Positions 54,258 through 64,000 of a stretch of 64,000 nucleotides of DNA are shown here, one piece after another. How positions within the stretch are numbered: the first letter of the stretch is position 1; each line of letters begins with the position of its first letter. The position numbers and the translations under genes are program-made. The stretch covers positions 1 through 64,000 of the forward strand of contig SCRU01000173.1 of NCBI GenBank assembly GCA_004323695.1. Reading direction: 5' to 3'. The DNA comes from Burkholderiaceae bacterium. GTDB taxonomy: Bacteria; Pseudomonadota; Gammaproteobacteria; Burkholderiales; Burkholderiaceae_C. The notes beneath the pieces are model-generated. The model saw nothing but the letters and a program-made list of their open reading frames with translations, searched no databases and was not told the origin of the DNA.

Positions 54258-55568
54258 CTACTTGTAATAGCCGGCCTGGCGCATGTCGCGCTCGGCGAGC
54301 TCCTGCGAGGTCTTCAACGCCTGATCGACCGTTTCCGTGCCGGCCAGGGCCGCGCTCATTTGCTGACCCACTGCCGTGCCAATGGCCTGGAATTCCGGAA
54401 TGGCGGCGTACTGAATGCCGACATACGGCGACTTCGGCAGCGTGGCATCATGCGTATCGGCGGTTTCAATCGCCTTCAGCTCCGCCGGGGCGAAGGTGGC
54501 CGCCTTTTTGAAGTCGGGGTTGGCGTAGGTCGATTCACGCGTGCCGGTCGGTACATTGGCCCAGCCTTCCTGCGACGCCACCAGCTTGATGTAGTCCTTG
54601 GAGGTCGCCCAGGTCACGAACTTGTCTGCCGCCTCGGCCTTTTTTGTGCTCGCCGGGATGGCCAGCGACCAGGACCACAGCCAGTTCGCGCCCTTGGGGG
54701 TGACCGCCACCGGCGCCTGGGCAAATGCGACGTCGCTGGCCACCTTCGACTGCTTCGGATTGCTGATGAAGGAAGCCGCGATGGTGGCGTCCACCCATTG
54801 GGCGCACTTGCCCTGATTGAAGAGCGCCAGATTCTCATTGAAGCCGTTCGCGGAAGCGCCGGGGGGACCATATTTCTTCATCATGTCGACGTAGAAATTG
54901 ACCGCGTCGTGCCAGGGCTTGGTCTCCAGTTGCGGCTGCCACTTCATGTTGAACCATTGCCCGCCGAAGGTGTTGACCATGGTACTGAGCAGCGCCATGT
55001 TTTCGCCCCAGCCCGCCTTGCCGCGCAGGCAGATGCCATAGACGCCGGCCTTCGGATCGTTCATCTTGGCGGCCGCGTCGCGCACTTCGTCCCAGGTCGG
55101 GCGCGCGCTGTACTTCACGCCGGCCTTCTCCGCCAGGTCCTTGCGGTACATCAGCATCGAACTCTCACCGTAAAACGGTGCGGCGTACAGTGTGCCGTCG
55201 TAGCTGAGGGCAGAGCGGATCGGGGGCAACAGGTCATTGACGTCGTAGGCCGCGTCAGTCTTCAGGGGCAAAATCCACTTGCGCTTGGCCCAGATCGGCA
55301 CCTCGTAGGAGCCGATGGTCATCACGTCGAACTGGCCGCCATGGGTCGCGATGTCGGTCGTCACGCGCTGGCGCAGCGTGTTCTCTTCCAGGGTGACCCA
55401 CTTGAGCTTGATGTCGGGATACGCCTTCTCGAAAAACGGCGTGAGCTTTTCCATCTCGATCATGTGGCCGTTGTTCACGGTCGCAATCACGAGTTCGGTG
55501 GCGGCGTGCGCCGTTCCCGCCACGATCATCGCGGCGGCCAGTGTGGTGAGTGTCGCTGAAAGTTTCAT
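54258..55568 (-). CDS. sugar/polyol ABC transporter substrate-binding protein
   Basis: Signal peptide; ELVIATVNNGHMIEMEKLTPFFEKAYPDIKLKWVTLEENTLRQRVTTDIATHGGQFDVMTIGSYEVP. Confidence 0.93.
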   Translation of the reverse strand: MKLSATLTTLAAAMIVAGTAHAATELVIATVNNGHMIEMEKLTPFFEKAYPDIKLKWVTLEENTLRQRVTTDIATHGGQFDVMTIGSYEVPIWAKRKWILPLKTDAAYDVNDLLPPIRSALSYDGTLYAAPFYGESSMLMYRKDLAEKAGVKYSARPTWDEVRDAAAKMNDPKAGVYGICLRGKAGWGENMALLSTMVNTFGGQWFNMKWQPQLETKPWHDAVNFYVDMMKKYGPPGASANGFNENLALFNQGKCAQWVDATIAASFISNPKQSKVASDVAFAQAPVAVTPKGANWLWSWSLAIPASTKKAEAADKFVTWATSKDYIKLVASQEGWANVPTGTRESTYANPDFKKAATFAPAELKAIETADTHDATLPKSPYVGIQYAAIPEFQAIGTAVGQQMSAALAGTETVDQALKTSQELAERDMRQAGYYK

Positions 55569-55675
55569 GAACTAATCTCCTGATGGTTGTGATGGGAACG
55601 GTCTGCAAGGCGTCGACAACACCACGCTGACATGTCGCAGATTAGGTGTTCCGCGTTGACGAATGAATACTCGAA

Positions 55676-55703
55676 TGGAGAAAACCTATACTTTATTTCT
55701 CCA
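55676..55703. promoter_or_regulatory. inverted repeat TGGAGAAA-N12-TTTCTCCA upstream of the polyol operon
   Basis: 8-bp perfect arms in an AT-rich segment about 110 bp upstream of the substrate-binding protein gene. Confidence 0.45.
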
Positions 55704-55914
55704 ATTCATGAGGGGTTTCACTGATGTGGTGCCAGAGCGTACCTGTTTCCAGGCCTTGCCTGCCTCTACGGGACGCTGCGGGGCGTGCCGTCATCTGGCC
55801 CTCCCGTATCGGGAATGAACACCGGCCAGTGCGCTGATATCGTCTGCTTTATATACTCAAGAATATAGCGATACCGCCGCTGCGATTCGTTGCCAAACCC
55901 CTGACGGAGACGAT

Positions 55915-56796
55915 ATGAGTGACCTTGAACAAGATACGGTAGTGCGGTCCATCTCCGGCGAGGCGGTGCGGCGCCGAACGGCGCAGGTGGCAGAGTGGCG
56001 GATCGAAAAGGAAATCGAATCGGATGGTGTGGTGATGTCAGTGGTGACCCCGGATGGCATGAGGCGGTCGCTGCGGATCGAGGCGATGGACGCGCAGGAT
56101 ATCGGCGAGGTACTGCGGCAGCAGGCCGGGCCGGTTGACCTGAATGCTGACGCCGCGTCGGAAGCGGTCGGTGTCGCGCGGGGTCTGGGGGGTCTGTTGG
56201 CGCGGCGTTCGGTCTCGCCCCGGCGCTTGCAGACCCCCGGGCCCGACGCCGCGGAGCTGGACCGGTTGATCCAGGCCGGCTTGCGCGCACCCGATCACGG
56301 CGGCTTGCACCCGTGGCGCATCATTGAGTTTCGCGCGCGCAGCCGGGCGACACTGGCACGTTGCTTCGAGCAGGAGAAGTTGCGGCGCGATCCACTGGCC
56401 AGCGCCATCGATCTCAAGCGCGCGCGAGAGCACGCCACCCTGGCGCCGGTGCTGCTTGGATTTGTTGTGGCGCCGCGCCAGCTCAGCAAGGTGCCGCTGC
56501 GCGAGCAGTGGCTGGGCGCCGGGGCCGCACTCGGCAACATCCTGAATGCGGCGCACCAACTGGGCTTTGGCGCGATCGTGCTGAGCGGTGAACGCTGCTT
56601 CGATGCGATCCTGGTGCGTCAGTTGGGCTTGTCCGAGACGGAATTCCTGGCCGGCTTCATCAGCCTGGGCACGATCGCCGAGACGCCACCGCCTGCCAGG
56701 CAGAAACTCTCGCAGGACGTCTGGTCCTGCTGGATGGGCCACGAACTGCCCGATCTGATCGAGGGCGACCCCTCGTTCCGGCAGACGCGCCCGTGA
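55915..56796 (+). CDS. nitroreductase family protein with N-terminal extension
   Basis: LIQAGLRAPDHGGLHPWRIIEFR and LGAGAALGNILNAAHQLGFGAIVLSG match YdjA-type nitroreductases; first ~95 aa not recognised. Confidence 0.85.
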   Translation: MSDLEQDTVVRSISGEAVRRRTAQVAEWRIEKEIESDGVVMSVVTPDGMRRSLRIEAMDAQDIGEVLRQQAGPVDLNADAASEAVGVARGLGGLLARRSVSPRRLQTPGPDAAELDRLIQAGLRAPDHGGLHPWRIIEFRARSRATLARCFEQEKLRRDPLASAIDLKRAREHATLAPVLLGFVVAPRQLSKVPLREQWLGAGAALGNILNAAHQLGFGAIVLSGERCFDAILVRQLGLSETEFLAGFISLGTIAETPPPARQKLSQDVWSCWMGHELPDLIEGDPSFRQTRP

Positions 56797-56856
56797 CTCG
56801 TATAAAGCGGCGCTGCATGACGCCGACGGGGTGACCGCACCGGGGTGTCGCCGGGC

Positions 56857-57204
56857 TCAACGTGCCAGCTGCCGGGTCAAGGCCCTGATGTCGGCCGCGG
56901 CGGCCATTCGGGCCGTGCGTTCCAGGGCACGGTAGCGCGTGACCAGGCCGGTGCCGAACCGCGTCAGTGCCGCGCCGCCGCCATGCGCGCCGCCCGTCGC
57001 GGTGTCGACCGCAGGCGAGTTGAACGAGCGGTTTACTTCATCGACCAGGATCCAGGCGCGCCGGTACGACATGCCCAGCTGGCGCGCCGCGGCCGAAATC
57101 GAACCCGTCTCGGCGATGGCTTCCAGCAAGGCGACCTTGCCCGGTCCAATGGCGATGCGCTCGTCGCTGTAGATGCGAAGGCGGAACTGCACTTGGGATT
57201 TCAT
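56857..57204 (-). CDS. ModE-type winged helix-turn-helix regulator (single domain)
   Basis: GPGKVALLEAIAETGSISAAARQLGMSYRRAWILVDEVNRSF. Confidence 0.9.
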   Translation of the reverse strand: MKSQVQFRLRIYSDERIAIGPGKVALLEAIAETGSISAAARQLGMSYRRAWILVDEVNRSFNSPAVDTATGGAHGGGAALTRFGTGLVTRYRALERTARMAAAADIRALTRQLAR

Positions 57205-57257
57205 GCTCCTGATTGTTGCAGGCTTGCGCACGGCGGGAACCGTCCCAGGCCCCGGCT

Positions 57258-57935
57258 TTAGCGATTGGTGCCCAGCACCGAGCGCAGGAAGCGGCTGATG
57301 TCGGCAATCTCCTGCGGGTGCACGCTGTGCGGCATGGGGTAGGTGTGCAACTGCACCGGGTAGCCCAGCGCCAGCAGGGCCTCGCGCGAGGCTTCGGCGC
57401 GTGCGATCAGCACGACCGGATCGGCCAAGCCGTGCGCCATGAAGATCGGCGTGGCGGCGTTGGCCGTGCTGCGCTCGGCCGCCAGCGTGCCGGCCAGCGG
57501 CAGATAGCCCGATAGCGCCATGATGCCGGCCAGTCGTGCGCTATGGCGCAACCCGACCTGCAGCGCCATCGCGCAGCCCTGCGAAAAGCCGGCCAGCACG
57601 ATGGCGCCGGGGGCGATGCCGCGTTGCACCTCGTGCGCGATCAACGCCTCGATGGCCAGCGCCGAGTGGTGAATGCCGGCCGCGTCTTCGCGCTTGGCCA
57701 GGTCGGTTCCGAGGATGTCGTACCAGGCGGGCATCACGTAGCCGCCGTTGATCGTGACCGGGATGCTCGGTGCGTGCGGAAAGACGAAGCGGATCGGCGG
57801 GCAACCCTGCAGGTCCAGTTCGGGAACGATAGCGGCAAAGTCGTTGCCGTCGGCGCCCAGGCCGTGCAGCCAGATCACGGCGGCGGTCGGTTGCGGGGCG
57901 CTTTCAAGTTCGATGCGGGGCAGCAGGGCGGTCAT
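57258..57935 (-). CDS. phospholipase/carboxylesterase family alpha/beta hydrolase
   Basis: VIWLHGLGADGNDFAAIVPEL, FPHAPSIPVTINGGYVMPAWYDI, GFSQGCAMAL. Confidence 0.93.
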   Translation of the reverse strand: MTALLPRIELESAPQPTAAVIWLHGLGADGNDFAAIVPELDLQGCPPIRFVFPHAPSIPVTINGGYVMPAWYDILGTDLAKREDAAGIHHSALAIEALIAHEVQRGIAPGAIVLAGFSQGCAMALQVGLRHSARLAGIMALSGYLPLAGTLAAERSTANAATPIFMAHGLADPVVLIARAEASREALLALGYPVQLHTYPMPHSVHPQEIADISRFLRSVLGTNR

Positions 57936-57984
57936 GGTGGTGGCTTGGTTCGGATTGTGGGCGGATGGGGTCGCGGTGAATCGA

Positions 57985-59076
57985 TCATGACAGCAGCGCC
58001 TGCGCGAACTCGCGCGCGTTGAAGGTCTCCAAGTCTTCGATTTTTTCACCAACGCCGATAAAGTAAACCGGCACCGGACGCTCCCGCGCAATCGCGGCCA
58101 GCACGCCGCCCTTGGCGGTGCCGTCGAGTTTGGTCACGATCAGGCCGGTGAGTTGCAGCGCGTCGTCGAATGCGCGCACCTGGGTCAGCGCGTTCTGACC
58201 GGTGTTGCCGTCGATCACCAGCAGCACTTCGTGCGGCGCGCCCGCGTCGGCTTTTTGCACCACGCGCTTGATCTTGCGCAGCTCTTCCATCAGGTGCAGT
58301 TGCGTCGGCAGGCGCCCCGCGGTGTCCACCAGCACCACGTCGCGCCCGCGCGCCTTGCCCGCGCTCACCGCGTCGAAGCTCACGGCGGCCGGGTCGCCAC
58401 CCTCCTGGCTGATGATCTCCACCGTATTGCGATCCGCCCACACGCCGAGCTGCTCGCGCGCGGCCGCGCGGAAGGTGTCGGCCGCGGCCAGCAACACCGA
58501 GGCCCCGGCGTCCGAGAGGTGCTTGGTCAGCTTGCCGATCGACGTGGTCTTGCCCGCGCCGTTGACGCCGGCCACCATGATCACGGTGGGTTTGTACTCG
58601 CCGATGACCAGCGGCTTTTCCAGCGGCCGCAGCAACTGGGTTAGCGCCTCGGTCAGGAGGTTCCTGACCGCCACCGGATGCGTGGCGCCGCCTTCCTTGA
58701 CGCGGCGCCTGACCTCGCCCAGCAGGTGCTGCGTGGCCTGTACACCCGTGTCGGCGGTCAACAGCGCGGCCTCCAGATCTTCGTACAGCGCCTCGTCGAT
58801 CTGCGCACCGGCGAACACCGTGGAGATGCTCGAGCCGGTCTTGCGCAGGCCGGCCTTGAGCTTGTCCAGCCATTTGGCTCGCTCGGGCGCCGCCGTTGTC
58901 ACCGCCTCAGGCAGTGGAATGCCGATCGGCGTGACCAGTGCGCTGGCGATCAGCGAGCCCGCCGCCGTGGGGCCGGCCGGTGCCGGAGTCGTCGCCGCAA
59001 GGTTGGTCGATTCCGGTTCGGACGGCGGCGTGACGGGGGTGGATGCGGGGTTCTTTTTCTTGAAAAAGCTGAACAT
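57985..59076 (-). CDS. ftsY: signal recognition particle receptor
   Basis: MVAGVNGAGKTTSIGKLTKHL, DTAGRLPTQLHLMEELRKI, TKLDGTAKGG. Confidence 0.96.
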   Translation of the reverse strand: MFSFFKKKNPASTPVTPPSEPESTNLAATTPAPAGPTAAGSLIASALVTPIGIPLPEAVTTAAPERAKWLDKLKAGLRKTGSSISTVFAGAQIDEALYEDLEAALLTADTGVQATQHLLGEVRRRVKEGGATHPVAVRNLLTEALTQLLRPLEKPLVIGEYKPTVIMVAGVNGAGKTTSIGKLTKHLSDAGASVLLAAADTFRAAAREQLGVWADRNTVEIISQEGGDPAAVSFDAVSAGKARGRDVVLVDTAGRLPTQLHLMEELRKIKRVVQKADAGAPHEVLLVIDGNTGQNALTQVRAFDDALQLTGLIVTKLDGTAKGGVLAAIARERPVPVYFIGVGEKIEDLETFNAREFAQALLS

Positions 59077-59163
59077 GGGGCGGTTCGTAGAATGACTGCA
59101 TTCTATGAAACGCCTTATTCCCTTTCTGTTGACTGGCCGGCGACCGGCTTTACGGGGCGGAGT

Positions 59164-59739
59164 ATGAAAACGGCGCCCACCGGCGCGGTGCGCCTGATCG
59201 GCGGCCAATGGAAACGCACGCGCCTGCCGGTCGCCGACAAGCCGGGCCTGCGCCCCACGCCCGATCGGGTGCGCGAGACGCTGTTCAACTGGTTGGGGCA
59301 GGACCTGGCCGGCTGGCGTTGCATCGACGTCTTTGCCGGCACCGGCGCGCTGGGTTTCGAGGCGGCGTCACGCGGCGCGGCGCAGGTGCGCCTGGTGGAG
59401 CATGACGGTGAGCTGGTGGCGCAACTGCGGGCGATCCGGCTCAAACTGCAGGCCAGCACAGTCGAGGTAGAGCGCGGCGATGGCCTGCGCGCGCTTGGGC
59501 AACTGGCTCCCGCCAGCATGGACCTGGTGCTGCTCGACCCGCCATTCGATGCGGGTCTGTTCGAAGCTGCCGTGCAGGCCGCGGGCCGCGCGGTGGCGAG
59601 CGGGGGTTATGTGTACCTGGAAGCGCCCTCGGCATGGCGTGACGACATGCTGGCGGCGGCGGGCCTGATCGTGCACCGGCACCTGAAGGCGGGCGCCGTG
59701 TATGCGCACCTGCTGATACCCCGAACATCCGGTGAGTGA
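59164..59739 (+). CDS. rsmD: 16S rRNA (guanine(966)-N(2))-methyltransferase
   Basis: RLIGGQWKRTRLPV...LRPTPDRVRETLFNWLG, DVFAGTGALGFEAASRGA, LLDPPF. Confidence 0.95.
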   Translation: MKTAPTGAVRLIGGQWKRTRLPVADKPGLRPTPDRVRETLFNWLGQDLAGWRCIDVFAGTGALGFEAASRGAAQVRLVEHDGELVAQLRAIRLKLQASTVEVERGDGLRALGQLAPASMDLVLLDPPFDAGLFEAAVQAAGRAVASGGYVYLEAPSAWRDDMLAAAGLIVHRHLKAGAVYAHLLIPRTSGE

Positions 59740-59835
59740 TCGGCAGGGCGATTCGCGGCGCTGCGGCGACTGCATAATGGCGCGCAGAGATTCGGCCGCG
59801 CCACCGCGCGGGAGCAACGCGAGGAGAAGTTCACC

Positions 59836-60336
59836 ATGTCCCTGAACGTGACGGCCGTTTACCCCGGCACTTTTGATCCCATGACGCTGGGCCACGAAGA
59901 TGTGGTGCGCCGGGCCACCCAGTTGTTCGACCGCATCATCGTCGCGGTCGCGGCGGGGCATCACAAGAAGACCCTGTTCAGCCTGGACGAACGCATCATC
60001 ATGGTGCGCGAGGCGGTCAAACCCTATCCCCAGGTGAGTGTCGAGAGTTTTTCCGGGTTGCTGCGCGATTTCGTGGTGGCGCGGGGCGGCAAGGCGATGG
60101 TGCGGGGCCTGCGCGCCGTGACCGACTTCGACTACGAGTTCCAGCTGGCCGGCATGAACCGCAGCCTGATGCCGCATGTCGAGACGGTATTCCTGACGCC
60201 GGGCGACAAGTACCAGTTCATTTCGAGCACCTTTGTGCGCGAGATTGCCTCGCTCGGCGGCGAGGTGAACAAGTTCGTCTCGCCCGCGGTTCTGACACGC
60301 CTGCTGGGCAAGGTGCGTGCCGCGCCGGCCGAGTGA
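59836..60336 (+). CDS. coaD: pantetheine-phosphate adenylyltransferase
   Basis: AVYPGTFDPMTLGHEDVVRRA, ISSTFVREIASLGG. Confidence 0.96.
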   Translation: MSLNVTAVYPGTFDPMTLGHEDVVRRATQLFDRIIVAVAAGHHKKTLFSLDERIIMVREAVKPYPQVSVESFSGLLRDFVVARGGKAMVRGLRAVTDFDYEFQLAGMNRSLMPHVETVFLTPGDKYQFISSTFVREIASLGGEVNKFVSPAVLTRLLGKVRAAPAE

Positions 60337-60435
60337 TCGGCGTCGGCCCGCCGGCTTGTTGCACCCGGATCGGTGCAACCGCGTGGGCCTACACTTGAAG
60401 GCGCCGAAACGAGGCTTGAAACCGGAGAACAACCC

Positions 60436-60882
60436 ATGAAAATTCTGCTGCCCGTGGACGGATCCGAAGTCGCGCTCAAGGCGGTCCGCACGGCGATCGC
60501 GCTGACGCGCAAGGGCTTGCAGGCCCAAATGGTGCTCGCCAACGTGCAGGACCCGGCTTCCCTTTACGAAATAGTGATGGCGCCCGATCCCAAGGTATTG
60601 GAGAACGTGCGCGAGGGGGCCGGCGCGTATCTGCTGGAGGGGGCCGAGGCGCTGCTCAAACAGGCCGGGGTGCCGTACGAATGCGAGGTGGCGTCAGGGG
60701 ATCCCGGACACACGATCATCGACATCGTGGAGCGGTTCGGCTGCGACATGGTGCTGATGGGCTCGCATGGCAAGGGTGGCCTGCGCAGCGCGCTGCTGGG
60801 TTCGGTGTCGCAGGCCGTGGTGCATGCCGCCCACGTTCCGGTCATGCTCGTCAAGCCCGATGACGAAGACGCCGGTGGGTGA
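60436..60882 (+). CDS. universal stress protein
   Basis: MKILLPVDGSEVALKAVRTAI, MGSHGKGGLRSALLGSVSQAVVHAAHVPVMLVK. Confidence 0.93.
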   Translation: MKILLPVDGSEVALKAVRTAIALTRKGLQAQMVLANVQDPASLYEIVMAPDPKVLENVREGAGAYLLEGAEALLKQAGVPYECEVASGDPGHTIIDIVERFGCDMVLMGSHGKGGLRSALLGSVSQAVVHAAHVPVMLVKPDDEDAGG

Positions 60883-60988
60883 GCGGGCGAGTTGACATAA
60901 CTTTACCTGCCCTTCGTCATCCGGCGCGTGGCCTGGGCGTTTACTGATGAAGTCGTCATTCCCGTTCAACCCCAGGAGCATCGTTCAG

Positions 60989-61243
60989 ATGAAACTCGTC
61001 GCCATCAGCGCCATCGTTATCGCCGCCGCCAGCCTCAGTGCCTGCGTCGTGGCGCCCGCCGGGTATGGTGCTCCCGGCTATGTTGCACCGGCGTATGTCG
61101 AGCCGGTGGCGCCGCCGGTGGGCGTGGTCGTCGTCGGGCCTACCTACCCGTCGCCGGGTCCCGGGTGGGCATGGCGCTATCACCCGCGCTACGGCTGGGG
61201 CTGGTTCAACCCCCATCGGGGCTGGCACCGCGGCTGGCGCTGA
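60989..61243 (+). CDS. small Pro/Gly/Trp-rich lipoprotein
   Basis: Lipobox LSAC after a hydrophobic signal; low-complexity mature part ending GWFNPHRGWHRGWR. Confidence 0.7.
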   Translation: MKLVAISAIVIAAASLSACVVAPAGYGAPGYVAPAYVEPVAPPVGVVVVGPTYPSPGPGWAWRYHPRYGWGWFNPHRGWHRGWR

Positions 61244-61249
61244 CGCGGA

Positions 61250-62623
61250 TCATGCGCGGGCACGCGGCTGCGGCGCGCATTCGCGCAATCCCAGCCCGGC
61301 ATAGACGTCGGTGGCCTGCCGCCGCAGGCGCAGCGACTCGGGCTGGGTGTTGAGCTGGCGCTGCAGCAGGCCTTGTGCTGTGGCCAGCGCGGCGTCGGTG
61401 CCGCTGCGTACCAGCGCGTCGAGATACAGCTGCTCGAACAGGTCGCGCTGGGCATGGCTGCCGCCAATCTCGACCAGGCGTGGCAGCGCCAGGCCCAGAT
61501 GATCGATCGCCCCGGCGAAATCGCCACGCGCATGGGCCAGCAGGCCGTGCGCGGTCGGCACGCAAACGCGCTCCCAGGCCGACCGGGTGGATGGCGGGGC
61601 CAGCGGCGCGAAGGCTTCCATGTGACGCAAGAGGGTGTCCGCCCCGGTGCTGCGGCCTGCACGCGCCAGGCCGTACAGGTATTGCAGGTCGAGAAAGGGC
61701 AGGACCTGGTCGTCCAGCCGGCTCATCAGGTAATCGGCTACGTCGTTCCAGCGTTCGCCAACGGCAATGCCGGCCAGCTCGAAACGCGCGAGCAGCGAGA
61801 CGGCACCGATCTGGTCCTGCGAATACGCCTTCTCGACACCCCATGCATGGCGGTCGTACACCTCGAGCGCCTCGGTATCGCGCCCGAGATCGATCAGGAA
61901 CAGCGCCACATGCCACCAGTCGTGCGTGACCATGAAGGAGTTGAGGCCGGTCCATGTGTCGCTGACGCCCTGCATGAACGCCAGCCCTTCGTGGAGCCGC
62001 CCCTCGGTCAGCATGACATGGGCGAGCGCATGATGCGCCCACGGCTCCTTGCGGCACATTGCGATGGCACGACGCGCGCTGTGCTCGGCCTCGCGCATCA
62101 GATGGCACTGCTCGTACCCGAACGCCGCCATCCCGTGCAGATAGGGAACATCCGCCGCGGCCGGCAGCGCCGCCAGCGCGAGCCGCAGCATGCCGGGGCA
62201 GTCGCCGATATTGAAGCAGTGGTACTGGCCCAGCTTGAGCGAGGCGAGGTCACGCGGAAATTCGCGCGCCTGTTCCTGGTGCAGCGCGATGGCGCGGCGG
62301 ATGTCCCCGTCGGCCCAGGCCGCGACCGCCTGGACAAAGCGCTGCTCGCGCGGCGTGGCCTCGTCGATATTTGCTAGTGCGCGCGCAATGAAAGGCCGTG
62401 CGTTGGGCACCGCTTCGCGCGATTCGGCGAACAGGTGCAGCGCGGCGCAGCAGGCCTGCACGATCGCGCCGGAGTCGTGCGCGGCAGCGAGCACGTTGAC
62501 GGCGCGCGCCTCGCACGAAATGAAGCCCATCACGAAGTCGTCGACCGCCGGCGCGCTGCCTGCGTCGTGCAGCGTCAGTCGGTTTCCCAGAGTGTCCGTG
62601 ATGCACGCCATGATCCTGGTCAA
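61250..62623 (-). CDS. tetratricopeptide repeat protein (TTC38-like)
   Basis: VPYLHGMAAFGYEQCHLMREAEHSARRAIAMCRKEPWAHHALAHVMLTEGRLHEGLAFM...HDWWHVALFLIDLGR. Confidence 0.82.
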   Translation of the reverse strand: MTRIMACITDTLGNRLTLHDAGSAPAVDDFVMGFISCEARAVNVLAAAHDSGAIVQACCAALHLFAESREAVPNARPFIARALANIDEATPREQRFVQAVAAWADGDIRRAIALHQEQAREFPRDLASLKLGQYHCFNIGDCPGMLRLALAALPAAADVPYLHGMAAFGYEQCHLMREAEHSARRAIAMCRKEPWAHHALAHVMLTEGRLHEGLAFMQGVSDTWTGLNSFMVTHDWWHVALFLIDLGRDTEALEVYDRHAWGVEKAYSQDQIGAVSLLARFELAGIAVGERWNDVADYLMSRLDDQVLPFLDLQYLYGLARAGRSTGADTLLRHMEAFAPLAPPSTRSAWERVCVPTAHGLLAHARGDFAGAIDHLGLALPRLVEIGGSHAQRDLFEQLYLDALVRSGTDAALATAQGLLQRQLNTQPESLRLRRQATDVYAGLGLRECAPQPRARA

Positions 62624-62690
62624 ATCATGGTTTTGCCGTTATGCAGTATTTATTGCTTGCTATGAATAACATAATACTGTCGTACTGTCA

Positions 62691-64000
62691 TCAATCCGCA
62701 GGAGGGGCCGGCCAGGGCCGCTGGGCGTCGCGGATCAGTTCGAAGGCCCGCGCTACCTGGAGTACGCCCAGGTCGTCGAAACGCTGGCCGGCGATCTGCA
62801 GACCGATCGGCAGGCCGCCCGCGTCGTAGCCGCAGTTGATCGACGCGGCGGGCTGCTCCGACATGTTGTACGGTACCGTGAAGCCGATGTGCTCCAGCGG
62901 GCGCAGCGGGTCGTTCGTGGGCGAGGGGTCTTCGGCAGGCGCCGGCATGTTGGGCGACACAGGCGAGATCACGTAGTCGTATTTCGCGCAGGCGGCGACA
63001 CTCGCCACCCGGGTCGCGTGGAACTGGCTGAACGCGCGAAACACATGCTCGCCGCTGAAGGCGGCCGCGCTCTCGGCCCATTGCCGGATGTAGGGCAGCA
63101 CCCTGGCGCGCTGCGCAGGCGCCAGCGCGTTCAGGTCGGCCAGCGAGCGCATGCGCCACAGGTGGTCCATGCCGTCCAGCATGGCCTGCGACATGAAGGG
63201 CGGCATGGGTTCCACGCTGGCGCCGGCCTGTTCGAACAGATGTGCCGCATGTTCCACTGCCGCCCGGATTTCGGGCGTCACCGCGAGGCCGCAACCGGCC
63301 TCCAGCAGCAGGCCGATGCGCAGTCCACGCAGCCGTTCGACCGTCGCATCGGCCGACGACCACGCGATGTCTTGCGCCGGCAGGCTCATGCTGTCGCGTG
63401 CGTCGGGCCGGGCCAGCACCTGCATCATCAGCGCCGCGTCACGCACGGTCCGTGTCATCGGCCCGGCCGCGCGGCCCATGTAGGGTGGATCGATCGGGAC
63501 CCGACCCAGACTGGGCTTGAGCGTGAAGATGCCGCACCAGCTGGCCGGCAGGCGCAGCGATCCGCCGATGTCGGTGCCGATGTGCAGCGGCCCGTAGCCG
63601 GCCGCGGCCGCGGCGCCGGCGCCGGCACTCGACCCGCCAGGCGTCCTGCGCAGGTCCCAGGGGTTGCGCGCCAGCGTGTGAAAACTCGACAGGCCCGACG
63701 ACAGCATGCCGTAGTCGGGCATCGTGGTCTTGCACATGATCACCGCGCCGGCTTCGCGCAGGCGCGCGGCGGGCGGCGCATCGGCGCCGGCCGGCTGCAG
63801 CACGGTCGCGGCGGTGCCGGCCGGCATGGGGTCGCCGCGCGTGGCGATGTTTTCCTTGATGGTGACGGGCACGCCATCGAGCACGCCGCAAGGCTCGCCG
63901 CGCTGCCAGCGCGCTTCGGAAGCGCGCGCCTGCGCCAGTGCCAGGTCGGGCCGCAGCAGGTAGCTGGCCTGCAGGTGCGGCTCCCAGCGCGCCATGTGTC
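62691..64000 (-). CDS. amidase (amidase signature family), probably continuing past the right window edge
   Basis: GVLDGVPVTIKENIATRGDP, NPWDLRRTPGGSSAGAGAAAAAGYGPLHIGTDIGGSLRLPASWCG. Confidence 0.9.
   Translation of the reverse strand, partial: HMARWEPHLQASYLLRPDLALAQARASEARWQRGEPCGVLDGVPVTIKENIATRGDPMPAGTAATVLQPAGADAPPAARLREAGAVIMCKTTMPDYGMLSSGLSSFHTLARNPWDLRRTPGGSSAGAGAAAAAGYGPLHIGTDIGGSLRLPASWCGIFTLKPSLGRVPIDPPYMGRAAGPMTRTVRDAALMMQVLARPDARDSMSLPAQDIAWSSADATVERLRGLRIGLLLEAGCGLAVTPEIRAAVEHAAHLFEQAGASVEPMPPFMSQAMLDGMDHLWRMRSLADLNALAPAQRARVLPYIRQWAESAAAFSGEHVFRAFSQFHATRVASVAACAKYDYVISPVSPNMPAPAEDPSPTNDPLRPLEHIGFTVPYNMSEQPAASINCGYDAGGLPIGLQIAGQRFDDLGVLQVARAFELIRDAQRPWPAPPAD

Overview
The window is about 64 kb of GC-rich, gene-dense chromosome. 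Gene content and protein families suggest Burkholderiales, possibly Comamonadaceae; this is inferred from content only. Most of it is ordinary: a liv branched-chain amino-acid ABC operon, edd-eda, gnd, rpoH, waaA, ftsY, rsmD, coaD, cysM, pdxH, msrA, ogt plus an Ada-AlkA fusion, a TRAP transporter, an NCS1 transporter, a polyol ABC/dehydrogenase/xylulokinase cluster, one tRNA-Leu(CAA), and assorted transporters and oxidoreductases. The most unusual part is the left edge (1-1844). An integron integrase remnant there has a large internal deletion and a catalytic Arg->Ser change. It lies next to a less GC-rich ORF bounded by a perfect 11-bp inverted repeat (GTTAGGGCGCA / TGCGCCCTAAC), the arrangement expected of an integron gene cassette, followed by a further co-oriented gene cut by the window edge. 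Other notable signals are a perfect CIRCE element upstream of rpoH, an operator cluster (HexR-like palindrome plus an 11-bp-period direct repeat) upstream of edd, a shared TGTATACA palindrome upstream of both the TRAP and NCS1 transporter genes, strong hairpins between substrate-binding-protein and permease genes in two operons, and a dispersed AT-rich repeat family that seems to have been absorbed in frame into several genes (rarA, waaA, a MobA-like gene, and the 3' end of ada-alkA). No CRISPR array, rRNA, intact IS or prophage was seen.
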